A stretch of DNA of 64,000 nt from Trissonchulus latispiculum. Taxonomy: Eukaryota > Nematoda > Enoplea > Enoplida > Ironidae. This document shows positions 12,301 to 21,700 of the stretch, one piece after another. Each line of letters opens with the position of its first letter. The first letter of the stretch is position 1. The DNA is taken from positions 1 to 64,000 of the forward strand of contig JASAND010005711.1 in NCBI GenBank assembly GCA_030248195.1, read 5' to 3'. Position numbers and translations under genes: made by a program. The notes under the pieces are model-generated. The model searched no databases and was not told the origin of the DNA. It was given only the letters and a program-made list of their open reading frames with translations.

Positions 12301-14424
12301 CCTGCTGCGATTGCCCTATGACTATCAGTACAAGCAGTCCTGGGAACCGCAGCCAGTTGACACCCTTGCCACTGTTGAACAGTTTAAACAGTACGTCACT
12401 GCAGCTTGACCCCTTTTCGTGTACAACCTTGGCCATGAGGATAGATTTTTTATTCTGCTGTGCCTGTCCAGTTGCCTTACATAATAGTATTTCAGCGACG
12501 GATATTTTGCAGCTCTTGCACATTGCGTGTCAGTACTTTCTTGCATGATTACGTGTCGTATGATATTTTTTGAAAGAAAATGATAGCATTTTTTAGGTAC
12601 ACTGTTGCCCTGGTTGGGACCTACGGGCCTCAGCGGGTGAGTGGGTGTCGTTGGAAGGGTCTGGTGAATGCCCTGCCGCCCCCGCTCCACTCTACCCTGA
12701 TGGAGTCCTATGGGAGCATTGCCCAGGCCCTCAGCCAGGACTCCCGGTTCCACCTGTCAGAGAATGGTGGCAGCATTCAGCTGGCCGCTGCCCAGCCGCC
12801 TACGCTGAACAGCAATAATGGTGATGCTGGAGACAAGTTTGTATCGACATTGTCAACGGCTGCTGACAGGGCGGCTTCTACGACCGTTCAGAAGGTTGGT
12901 TTTTGATTCTCTCTGATTGGACAGGGAAGGGAGAGGGGGGGGGGGGGTTGTTGCAGAATCTTAGCGAGATGCTAAAAGATTAGTTTCGGGATTTGAATTT
13001 GGCGCTGAAAGCGGGAGACTTTGGTAGGCATGGGGCCCTTTGGCGGTGTCTTACAGAATCGAGAATTTACTTTAGGATTTAAGAAGAAAATATTTATACA
13101 TAAAGTATAGAGTAGGTCTTGAAATTTCTTTGGTCGGACTTGACCAGAGAACTTGACTTTCAGCGTGACTTGCTATGCGACTTGCGGATCTTGAACACTT
13201 ACAGCGTAGTTTAGCTACTAGACTTGCGAAGTCGGGATCGTTTTTATGAGAAACTGGCCCCATAAGGGGGGACGGGATGCGGCGCGATAATCAAATTTTC
13301 GAAAGTGGCTGGGACAAAAAGTTTTAACCCCCCCTTTAAAAGTGCATAATATGACTGGTTTGAGACTAATCTAAATAATTTTTGACTTTCTTCTACATAT
13401 TTTGCCTTTATAGACGACTGGCATGAAGTCGACAGAGGCTGGTGGAGAGTTGTCTGGATGCGTCGTTGTGAGGGCGCCACAGCGCAGCACGGAGCAGGCA
13501 GATCAGTCTCCGGATCGAAATTGTGAAGGTCTGTGCTGTGGATCTGGATTGGGTTATGCGTCGTTGTCATTGTTGACTATTATTTTGTTGATTGATAAAA
13601 AATCTAAGTTGTATCAATTGTGTCATTTTTGAGGAGGCTAATTCTTTGCTGTTAATTTCCACTTGAATTCCAGCGTCAATTTTTTCTTTTTCATTATTTT
13701 CTATTTCCCTGCTTTTCCAGCAGGACCTTTTGGTTGCCTTCATTTCCCCTCTAACTTAGTTTGTAGTTTGTGTCAATTGTAATGTATTTCAGAGCTGTGT
13801 GTCAACTATGCAGCCAGTCTGCCTGTACGACTGACTGTGGACGTGGACTCGCTGCCACGCCTGCTGTTTGGCTTCACAGCCGGCACTGTCAGCATCCAGC
13901 ACCCACACTGCCCCAGCGGCTGCCCCCGCCCCCATCGTCAACAGTATCGTAACTGTCTCGTGTCGTCCAGTGACAACGGTCCGGGTTTATCCTCCCGCCA
14001 CCATGATACCCTCGCTTCAAGCGCTCTGTCGGTGGCAGTTGACTATAGGAGTGTGATTGTGCCGCCCTGTGGCGTCGTCGCCGGCTTGCCCTCCTCACCA
14101 CCACGTCGACTGCCACTTCCTGTTCCTGCTCCTGCTCCTGATTCAGCGTCCAGTGTCAGCGGCGGCAGATACCTGTTGTCGGGTCCCCCGCGTCCGCTGG
14201 CGGCGTTCTTGGGCGCTCCCGCCGCGGCGGCGGATAGACTACCGGGTGGTTCTGGTTCTGGCGATGGAAAAGGCGACAACAGGTCTATGTCAGTGTCAGC
14301 GCCGACGCAGGGCAACGCCTCTGCCAGTACAACTGGTGGACCGGCGTCAGCGCCTGCTGGAGAGGAGCCGGTGTCCCGGGTGAAGCTGGCCCTGGCCTCG
14401 CTCCGATTGGGCGAACTGGACTGA
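3312..14424 (+). CDS. RRM protein with two winged-helix-like modules, eight exons, 747 residues
   Basis: Exons: 3312-3434, 5852-5935, 9909-10612, 11219-11402, 12287-12390, 12597-12894, 13414-13528, 13793-14424. All introns are GT-AG and the phases close to a 748-codon frame ending in TGA. Residues 4-69 form an RRM: an RNP2-like strand (HISFLVKN), and an RNP1-like strand (NRFHWIVTF) that spans the first splice junction, which strongly supports joining exons 1 and 2. Exon 3 adds a basic/aromatic stretch (PEWYRQGFQPPP) and a long Gly/Arg/Pro-rich region. Residues about 300-365 and 400-462 look like two related winged-helix modules (RRRGPLSLGDDRIHRTL...SHPDLAV; TYGPQRVSGCRWKGLVNAL...GSIQL), reminiscent of LOTUS/OST-HTH domains. 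That part is inference. The tail is Ser/Ala/Pro/Gly-rich. Joining exon 2 to exon 3 across a 3.97-kb repeat-filled intron rests on phase and on completing the RRM strand. ATG 3312 is the best start seen but is not proven. I cannot name an orthologue; RNA binding is likely. Confidence 0.68.
3606..4013. mobile_element. hAT-like MITE (CACTGGCGTAGCCAG ends) in intron 1
   Basis: The left end CACTGGCGTAGCCAG and the right end CTGGCTACGCGCC are inverted. Both flanks are TATATATA, compatible with an 8-bp duplication but uninformative in AT-repeat DNA. The interior has paired G-rich and C-rich runs and no coding capacity. Similar CGTAGCC ends occur near 55096-55316. Confidence 0.6.
4032..4331. mobile_element. 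300-bp MITE with TTAGTGATGGGCAC inverted ends
   Basis: TTAGTGATGGGCAC at the left is matched by GTGCCCATCACTAA at the right. The interior has several CCGGATAT repeats. The flanks are TA-rich, so the target duplication cannot be read. Similar terminal sequence appears at about 11831 (ACTAGTGATGGCCCCGGATG). It looks like a hAT-type MITE. Confidence 0.6.
4374..5470. mobile_element. TA-TSD inverted-repeat element, copy B (1097 bp)
   Basis: The ends are TAGCGCGGCGGGAAAAA and the matching inverse TTTTTCCCGCCGCGCTA, each flanked by TA. Internal sequence (for example CCTGAACTACTGGGAAGACT) is the reverse complement of part of copy C at 14986-16078, so the two belong to one family in opposite orientations. 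Several GGG-A-run-CCC palindromes lie near both ends. It sits in intron 1 of the RRM gene. Confidence 0.75.
5505..5753. mobile_element. 249-bp foldback MITE, TA target duplication
   Basis: CAGTACATTTCATGAAATCC at the left is mirrored by GGATTTCATGAAATGTACTG at the right, with TA on each side. The inverted match continues past GACTGGTGGCGTAATTTCC. The interior has repeated TTGGCGAAAA/TTTTCGCCAA motifs that would pair. It ends about 100 bases upstream of the second RRM exon. A long reading frame across it is an artefact of the repeat. Confidence 0.8.
6088..6450. repeat. Dispersed duplicate, copy 1 of 2 (other at 8834-9190)
   Basis: The two segments are nearly identical from TTTAGTCACTTGAGATAAAT through the GGACCCCACCAAAGTCCGAAA region. 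Copy 1 continues into the minisatellite element, while copy 2 continues into the block shared with 1900-2040. They differ by small indels in G-runs, which suggests recent duplication or two insertions of one element. Confidence 0.8.
6455..7990. mobile_element. Composite minisatellite element, copy 1
   Basis: It begins with a GCTGCGCAGAAGCTGCGCAG repeat block like those at 31040 and 43780. It carries two tandem units of a 163-bp repeat (GCTGGGCTGG starts at 7148 and 7311). Then come five units of a 147-bp repeat (CAAAAGTGG starts at 7384, 7531, 7678, 7825 and 7972). The same order occurs at 30966-33680 and 43718-45594. No transposase ORF is visible. Open frames through it arise because the units are stop-poor. 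Confidence 0.75.
8040..8833. mobile_element. Foldback element with ~183-bp inverted arms (GGAGCATTTTT family)
   Basis: The left arm 8040-8222 and right arm 8651-8833 are near-perfect inverse copies, beginning CAAGAACCAAAAATGCTCC and ending in its complement. The 428-bp centre is unique. The ends resemble those of the elements at 30131-30824 and 39479-40261. No ORF of note. Confidence 0.85.
8834..9190. repeat. Dispersed duplicate, copy 2 of 2 (other at 6088-6450)
   Basis: Near-identical to 6088-6450. It starts exactly where the right arm of the 8040-8833 foldback ends, so the two are joined in this copy. Confidence 0.8.
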
Positions 14425-14439
14425 GCAGAAAACAGTTTT

Positions 14440-14441
<2 letters not shown>

Positions 14442-14489
<48 letters not shown>
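14442..14489. repeat. (GA)n microsatellite in the RRM gene 3' UTR
   Basis: An almost pure GA tract begins 18 bases after the TGA stop at 14422-14424. No canonical AATAAA was found soon after it, so the 3' end of this transcript is not defined. Confidence 0.85.
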
Positions 14490-14985
14490 CTTTTGACAGT
14501 TATACTTACCTGCCACTACCTCTTACTGCCTACTTTCTTTCAGTACCTATATACGTCTGTCCGTACCTACGTTCATAGTATGCTGTTTGCTTTGTATTTT
14601 GTGATATAATAACAAAGATAGCGAAACAGTTATTATTGTTGTTGGTCTTTCAGAAACAGTTATTATTGTTGGTTTTTCAGTTAGAAGCTAGAAATTGCAA
14701 ATTCTTTTTGAAATTCTTTAATTCTTTTCAAAAATTGATTGTTTCGGCATAAAGTTGATGCTTGAAGCAATGTCTCTTTGAGACATTTTGTTTCCCTGTG
14801 TTGATTTTTTACACTTGTTTGTTTTTTGTTGGACATGTTTGTATACTTAGCTATATGGTGACGGCGGTTTTTATTTGCTGGATTGTGTCGATTGCTTTAT
14901 ATTTATGATTGGTTGGAGTGTTTGTGTATAATAGTTGGCATATACTAATTATACATACTTATTAATTATACATATTATATACGTA

Positions 14986-16078
14986 TAGTCAAGCGGGAAA
15001 AAACCCACTTTTTTTCTTGGACCAGAACTTTCGACTGGTTTGGGTTAGCACGACTTTGATACTATATTTAATTAGGGTTTGCCCTAAGCTTTCGAATGAG
15101 GTATAGTTTGTCTCCCTAGACCCTGCCGTTATGGAGAAATTAAAGTTTTCCGTGTCGGGAAAAAACCCAATGCGGGAAAAAACCCATCGGCGGGAAAAAA
15201 ACCCACCCGGATTTTTTGCTGGAAGCGTGCCAGAACAATTTTGACGGTGCCATTCGAAAGAGCGGGTTGTTTTTAGTAGGTCTACATCGAAAAATACCAA
15301 CATTTTTGAAAATTTTCAGAAAAAATTGAATTTTGAAAATTTTGTATGTTTAACACGTAAACATAGGCAAATTTTGGATATTTTTAAAAATTGTTTATTT
15401 TTGGCAGTTTAAGCATCCTATCGTGTAGAAAACGTGTTTTTCCTGTATTTAGAGCCAAACTAGACCCATTTTAAGGCAAAAATAAGCATTTTTGGCCAAA
15501 ATTGAAATTTTGGCTTGAAATGGCACCATGTCCGATTTAGACCCCCTGGACCACCCATAACAGAACGAACCCGGGTAAAACCTATACCAATTTAATCTAT
15601 AGGCTCTATTAAACAAATGTATGTATTAGTTTGACCTTTCCTGTTAACGGTTAGAAAAATATTCAATTTTGAAAAGTGGGTTTTTTCCCCGCCGATGGGT
15701 TTTTTCCCGCCAACTCTAGGTCACCCCCAGGTCGCACCGGAGGGGTTAGAGCAGTGTGGCATATATCATCATGAAGCCCAACAGATGGCCTACACATACA
15801 TACTATCCGCTTTGGTCTAGGTCTTTCCAGTAGTTCAGGGTGGCCAGCCAAAGTTTGCCAAATTTCGGCACTTGGACGGACCAAAATTTTCGAAAATTTC
15901 AAAGTCCCAAAAAATTTGCAGGGAAGCAGTGGGAACAACAATAATGCAGCCTCTAGGGTTATTTTTGACGCTCTTCAAGATAGGCTATTAAAATCCTATA
16001 TAGCTCATACCGGTAAGCCCACACTGGAGGTGGGTTTTTTTCCCGCATATTGAAATGGGTTTTTTTCCCGCTTGACTA
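14986..16078. mobile_element. TA-TSD inverted-repeat element, copy C (complete, 1093 bp)
   Basis: The ends TAGTCAAGCGGGAAAAAACC and the inverse GGTTTTTTTCCCGCTTGACTA are flanked by TA. Clusters of GGG-A-run-CCC palindromes lie at 15130-15210, 15677-15712 and 16030-16075. It carries the intact GTGTGGCA site that is filled in copy A. No long ORF, so non-autonomous. Confidence 0.85.
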
Positions 16079-16349
16079 TACCTTTACGTGTTTAACAATC
16101 GTATATATACATTTTAGCGCTGTTTCTTTTAACCAAAGCTAGATATATTGTTGTAACATTTTCCTTCATTGACTGCTTACGTAATATTGTATCATTGTTA
16201 CTGCTTGCACACACTGTGTACTACTTTACATTGTTGTTGCAGTGTATTTACTCAGGAATTAATATTAATTGTTGTTGTGCACGTTTGTTTCATGTCTCTT
16301 ATTCGTACTTTACTTTACTGCACGTACGAACATGTATCTGGTATTTTAG

Positions 16350-16431
16350 GGTTTTTAAGGTGCGGGCTTGGCTTCGTTCCCCCGATTACCAGGAGGGTGG
16401 GAGGGCTGGGAAGGGAATAAAGCACGCCCAG
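16350..16431 (+). other. Possible small exon (weak)
   Basis: It has an acceptor (GTATTTTAG) before it and a good donor (CCCAG|GTAAGG) after it. One frame is open (AWLRSPDYQEGGRAGKG). It lies between the RRM gene and KH copy 1 and could be a 5' UTR exon of the latter. There is no homology support. Confidence 0.25.
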
Positions 16432-18228
16432 GTAAGGTTAGATAGTGTCAAAACCGTATCAAGTCCACGCACGTATATCCCTAAATTGAAGAATTTTCCA
16501 TTTTTGACCAAACCTCGTGCATTGGATGTTTAGTTCATTTAAAAAGTAAAGTAGCGCGTTTATTTGAAAAACGGCTGGTTACGCTATAACATTGTCGAAA
16601 GCAAAGGAAGCTTCTCCTTTTGTCACCCCAAAGGGTGGCGGGGGGTGGGCTAGATCCTGAGGACCCCCCCCTCCCCCCACCTGGGCGTGGCTTTGCCCTG
16701 AGGATACGATTACATCAGAGTTAGGGAAATGAAGATCAACACGTGGATGTCCAAAGTTAGGCCAACCTTATTTCACAACCGGGTTTCTACATTTCGCACG
16801 TTGATTAGCTTAAACTTTTTCGTTTTTAAACTTTTAAACTTAAACTTTAAGGCTTAAACTTTAGACAGTTTTCTAGGCTGAATTTTTTGTAAATTTTATG
16901 ACTATGAATATGAATTTTATTCATAGTGAGTGACTATGAATTGACCTGTACATAAGTCTGACTTGATTGTACTTTTAATCTTGACCGATATCCCAGTCTA
17001 TTGGTTTCCCTCTACTTCCAAAGGAAAAGGGCAAACCATTATTTGTTAGACTGTTTTTGTTTTCCGTGTGATGTGTTTCCGTGTTTAGCCATTGATGGAA
17101 GCTTTTTGTTTATCTTACCAAAATTGGTTCTTTTACCAATTTTTTTTCTGCTGCGTTTTAAACGATTGTCTTTTGGGAAGGGAAGGTCGACTAATAATAA
17201 TGGACTTTACGATATATACGTAGGCCGTATTTTGTTTGTGTGTGACCTTAGTTGTTAGCTGCGGCTGCATACAAGTAAACAGATTTTCCTATGGATTTTT
17301 AATCAACTGTTGTCTGCTTTATTAAAAATAAATGGTATCCTTTTATTTGGTGTCTGTGTTCACTTCTGTTGTTTCATTTAATGTGTTATCATTACGATAT
17401 CAGGGTTTTTACGTTTCTGTTGCACTGCACTTACTTCGGATCTTTGTATTTTCCGGGATTTTATCAGTTGATACTGTAGTCCTTGCACGGGACTGCAGAG
17501 GTTTGCACCCCTCCCTGTCAGTGCAACCTGAACAACAAGATTGGTTTTTACATTTCTTAGATGAGTGTGAACAGACAACACCGACCCGTTTCGTTATTTG
17601 AAATGTTCTTTGAAAGCCCGCCACGCCAGACAAAATTTGTGGGGTGTCTGTAGAATCAAAGTCCAGCTTTGTTAACCTGCGTGATATTGCTGCTGCTACC
17701 TGCTGTGTTGTCCCAATTCCTTTCCATTTAAAAGTGACATTTTTAGAATTGGTGTGTGGGTTCGATCCCCACCCTGAACTGATTTGTTCGGGTCGGAAGT
17801 GGGGCCGAGTTTTCAAAAAATGGGAAGGGAGAGCGGTTTTTTTTCGAAACGCAAGGCCAAGCTAACATTAACAAAGTTTTGTGTTATGGAGATGGGGGGT
17901 ATCGACAAACCGACGCCCCCCCTCCAAACCCCCCCCCCCAAATTTGTCTGAGCTGTTGTGTGGTACAAAGAGAAAAACCAAAACCAAACTTAAATAAGGG
18001 TTCATAAACTAACAAACTCATTTTTACCCACCGTTTCATATTCAAGCATATTTTCATTTGAGCCACTAAGATCGTTATCAGCCGTAGCATTCATATCAAT
18101 CTTCACTTCAAGTCAATTCCAGCCAGCTTTCCCCCACACTTCAACGGGTTGCCCTCTCTAGGTATAAGACATGTCGTGGTTTCTCCTTACTTCCCTCGCA
18201 TGTTGGACAAGGGCAGTATTATGTTACT

Positions 18229-18598
18229 GGCTTATTTTTAGGCCAAAATTTATGGGGGGGGGGCGATATGGGGCGGCTCAAAGTTGCCCCCCCATCGATG
18301 GGGGGGGCTCACCAAAAGTGGGGGGCATATTTTTGGAAATAAATTTGCAAATTTTTACGTTTTTTGTGTAAAAATTGCCAAAAATCGCTAAAAAATGACT
18401 AATTTTAGGTGTTTTTTACGCTAAAAAAGCGAAAATTTCGATAAAATTCCGGCGCAGCCGGAAAAATTTTTGAAAATTTAGGGTATAAATGGTGAAATCT
18501 GGCCATTTTTTGGCTTATGGGGGGGGGAGGTAAAAATTTATGGGGGGGGAGGTTGCCGAGTGGGGGGCCCCCACCCCCCCCCCCAGTAAAAATAAGCC
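18229..18598. mobile_element. 370-bp MITE with GGCTTATTTTTA inverted ends
   Basis: GGCTTATTTTTA at the left and TAAAAATAAGCC at the right. A G-run follows the left end and a C-run precedes the right end, so the whole element can fold. It ends ~30 bases before the acceptor of the exon carrying the KH copy 1 start codon. No clear target duplication. Confidence 0.65.
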
Positions 18599-18708
18599 GT
18601 ATATGTGTGTGTATTGTTTGTTTTTCAGTGGCATTTGCGGTGTGGTTTTATTGCGTGAGCTATTATATACGTGTATATTCAAGACACTAGCACAGTTGTA
18701 TCGACATC

Positions 18709-21700
18709 ATGAGCGTAACCTTTGACATTGATCCGGGCGATGTTGGACGTGTCATTGGTAAGCAGTAAGACTTTCCTGATTAAATTTTTAAAACCTTTTC
18801 AAAAAAAACTCTTCTAATCTAAAAATTGTGCGACAATCAATCACTGTTGAGCTGTGTTGGTTAAAGTAACGTTGTCTTGTCTTGCTTTGCGATGGCTGTC
18901 TTTTCCCTACGCGACTCCGGAATTTAACGGACGAAATTTGGGGGAGGTTCCATTTTTTGCAGAATATCGCCAAAAGCGAAGCCGCTAAATTTTTCGAAAA
19001 TTTAGAGGGAACATGATAAAGGTTGGCAATTTTTTCGGCTTATGGTTTGAATTAGTGGGGGGGGGCTTGCCTTCCGAATTCCCGCCGTAGAAATGAGCCT
19101 GACTTTGGGGTTCTAAGCTGAAAACTGCCTGCGATTTTTATCTAAATATGAGCCCATACCATGGTGTTTTAGTTGACGTTTGCCAGGAGGAGGAGGAGGA
19201 ATTTTTGGGAAATTTAGGGAGAGAACCCTGGAAAAATTTTCGCTTTTGGGATTTTTTCAAACTCTAACCTGTTCTTTTCAGTTTGTTTTTATAAAGTTTC
19301 TCTCAGAAAATGAGTGTTTTTGTGGAGTTATCGATATTTTAACGAGTTTTTAAGACATAGCGATTCCTGGCTACTTCCTGGCTATTCAGGAGATTAATTG
19401 ATTTGTATTATCTCCACTCTTGCAGGAGCTTTGTACGACCAGGAAACGGTAGCAATTGCACGTTAAAAACAAAAGCAATGCTTCATCATTTACCTACCTA
19501 TGTAGAGGAAAAGACAGTCGTGTTTCAGTGGTCAAGAGAGTCAGTGAGCCAGTGCGTTAGTTTATTTCGTACACCTGCCTGGCGTTTGGTCCAGAGCTCC
19601 GGTATAGATTTGGATACAGACTCAGCGCATGGTTTTCTCTGGATTGAAGGAGCTTTAAGGATTGCAACTGGTGGACGGGCAGTCGAATAATGTTGAGGCT
19701 TTGATGCGACTCTATTCTGACAAACCAGTACAATACGTCCGAATCATTGGATGTTATCCCATCACTCCAAATTCTTTAAGTTTGAACAAATGAGCTAAAG
19801 TTAGGTACGGACATGTTTTTGACCACGCTGCTAAGTTCGTTCAAATATCGCTTAAGTTTTTTGATTTGATTTTTGAAATTCGAATTTGTTCGATTCTGTA
19901 GGGTATATATGCCAAGGGAAACCGGAAGCTTCTGTCTCCGATTTTGCTGAAAAGTTGCATACGTATTATTTTAGGGTTGTAGAACACGGATCTGACATCC
20001 GTTTTTCGATTCAGCATTTCTTTAGCTCTCTATAAACCAAAGCATAAGCATAGACAGTGCTAGCTAACGAAAAGCTGAATCGAAAAACGGACTTCAGATT
20101 CTACGACCCTGAAAGCCCCTGTATGCAACTTCAGTAAATCGGCGACAAAAGTTTTCGGTTTCCCTTGGTCCCCCCTTGGGAATCGAAAAAATCTGATTTC
20201 GCGAAATCGAAAACATTTGCGATATTTGAACACGACAATGCCGCTGGGTTATCTTTAGGGGTGGGGCCCCCCACTTTTTAGGTTCCCTCTCCCACTAGAC
20301 CCTTCCCCCCACTCGTTCCCCCCACTTTTTTGGGCTTCCCCCCCACTCACTATAAGGTGCCCAGAAAATGCCAAATTTTAAGGATTTTTGGTCAAAATTT
20401 TCAAAGTTTTTCCGGCTTCGCCTGAACTTTTTTGGTCAAAAATCATCTATATTGGTACTAAAATTTGATTTTTGAACACTTTCGAGCTTAGTTGTAGCAG
20501 TATTATGTAGAAAACACGTAATTTTTACGGTATTTTTAGCATTTTTAGCCCATTTTATTCCCCCCCCCACTTTTGGTCCCGCCCCACTTTTTTGGCCTAG
20601 AGAAAACCCAGTACCGTACAAAATTTTAGCTCATTTGGTCATGTTTTAAGAAGCTTGAGTGGTGGGAGGGAAGTAACATGGGGAGGGCCCATATCATTAA
20701 CGGTACTTTTAGACACGCACCCTTCTGTCTCGGTTGGATACGGTTGTTTCAGGTTGTATATATTTTTTACTGTTTTCTACACGTCTTCTATTATATACAT
20801 CATAATAATATGTACTGAGTGTACTATATTATTTTTGTAGGTAATGTGTTGTGAGAGAGTGTTATGTAATAGGGGCTGACCACGTCTGTCTGACACGCAC
20901 GTCTCAGACAACTATTGAGAGTCAATTTGTAGTAATGTTTCTCCGTCGTCCGAGCGGCGCCACAGAAGCTGCAACCAAACTCCTGCAAACTGTGCACCTG
21001 TCGTGAACAGAACCAACCAACCAACCAACAGGGACCAATCAACCAATCTGTGATTGGCTATTGGGCTGGGCTCACGTGACCTGACCTGACGTGACCGCTT
21101 GAGGTTGCCGCAGCCGACCGTTGCCGCTTGGTCTCCCTACTGGGTTTTTGGGTATAATGTTGTGTACACTGTAAACGGCGGTAAGCCTACAAGGGATTTA
21201 AGTGTCGCACTATATATATACGTACATACTATAATACTATACTACTTTTGTATTAGTATAAAGTGGGTTAGTATATATTCACAAACCGGCGCGGTTTTAC
21301 TAGCGGCAGTATCCTATGTAGTCCCCACAAGTTTACGAGCTGGTATATGTTGCTTGTTTCATGTATATATACGTGGCGTGTAAGGCAGGTCCGTTTGCGA
21401 TTGTTCTGGTTGTTTCTCTTTGTTTAAAAAATTGTTTCTCTGCAATCACATGGTGTCTTTGGTGTGGTAGAAAATCTGAAGCTTAGAACTGGCAAACATA
21501 CCTACTACGTGTAGTTGTCACCTTGGCGGTGATAGCTGTTATGAACGTTTGTGTAAATCTGTATTCTGTGTTGTCTATTTTGTTGTTGCAGTGCGGTTTA
21601 CTAGAGTCCTTGTTTTTTGCTTTTTTAGGCCGTGGCGGCTCCACCATTCGTGGTCTGCAGGAGACATTTGATTGCCGAATTCAGGTGTGTTCCGTTCCGG

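Larger units (their letters stand above)
16079..18628. other. Intergenic region and probable 5' UTR intron of KH copy 1
   Basis: It includes a G/C-run element near 16625-16690, an AT-rich stretch with no recognised feature (16700-17890), G/C runs near 17890-17945 and the MITE at 18229-18598. A possible small exon is listed separately. A T-arm-like sequence near 17757 does not make a full tRNA. Confidence 0.5.
18758..21628. other. Intron 1 of KH copy 1
   Basis: A 2.87-kb intron containing a G-run element near 18900-19100, a foldback at about 19790-20240, a MITE at 20244-20611 and AT-rich DNA. The stretch 19400-19690 is open in one frame but lacks domain signal. Confidence 0.6.

Noticed and set aside
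17740..17785. GGGTTCGATCCCCACC, a T-arm-like stem-loop suggesting a tRNA gene
   Set aside because: No matching acceptor strand, D-arm or anticodon arm was found within 100 bases upstream; probably chance or a decayed SINE.
19403..19690. 95-residue open frame in KH copy 1 intron 1
   Set aside because: Preceded by an acceptor-like CTTGCAG, but it shows no recognisable domain, has no clear donor in frame, and has no counterpart in copies 2 and 3.
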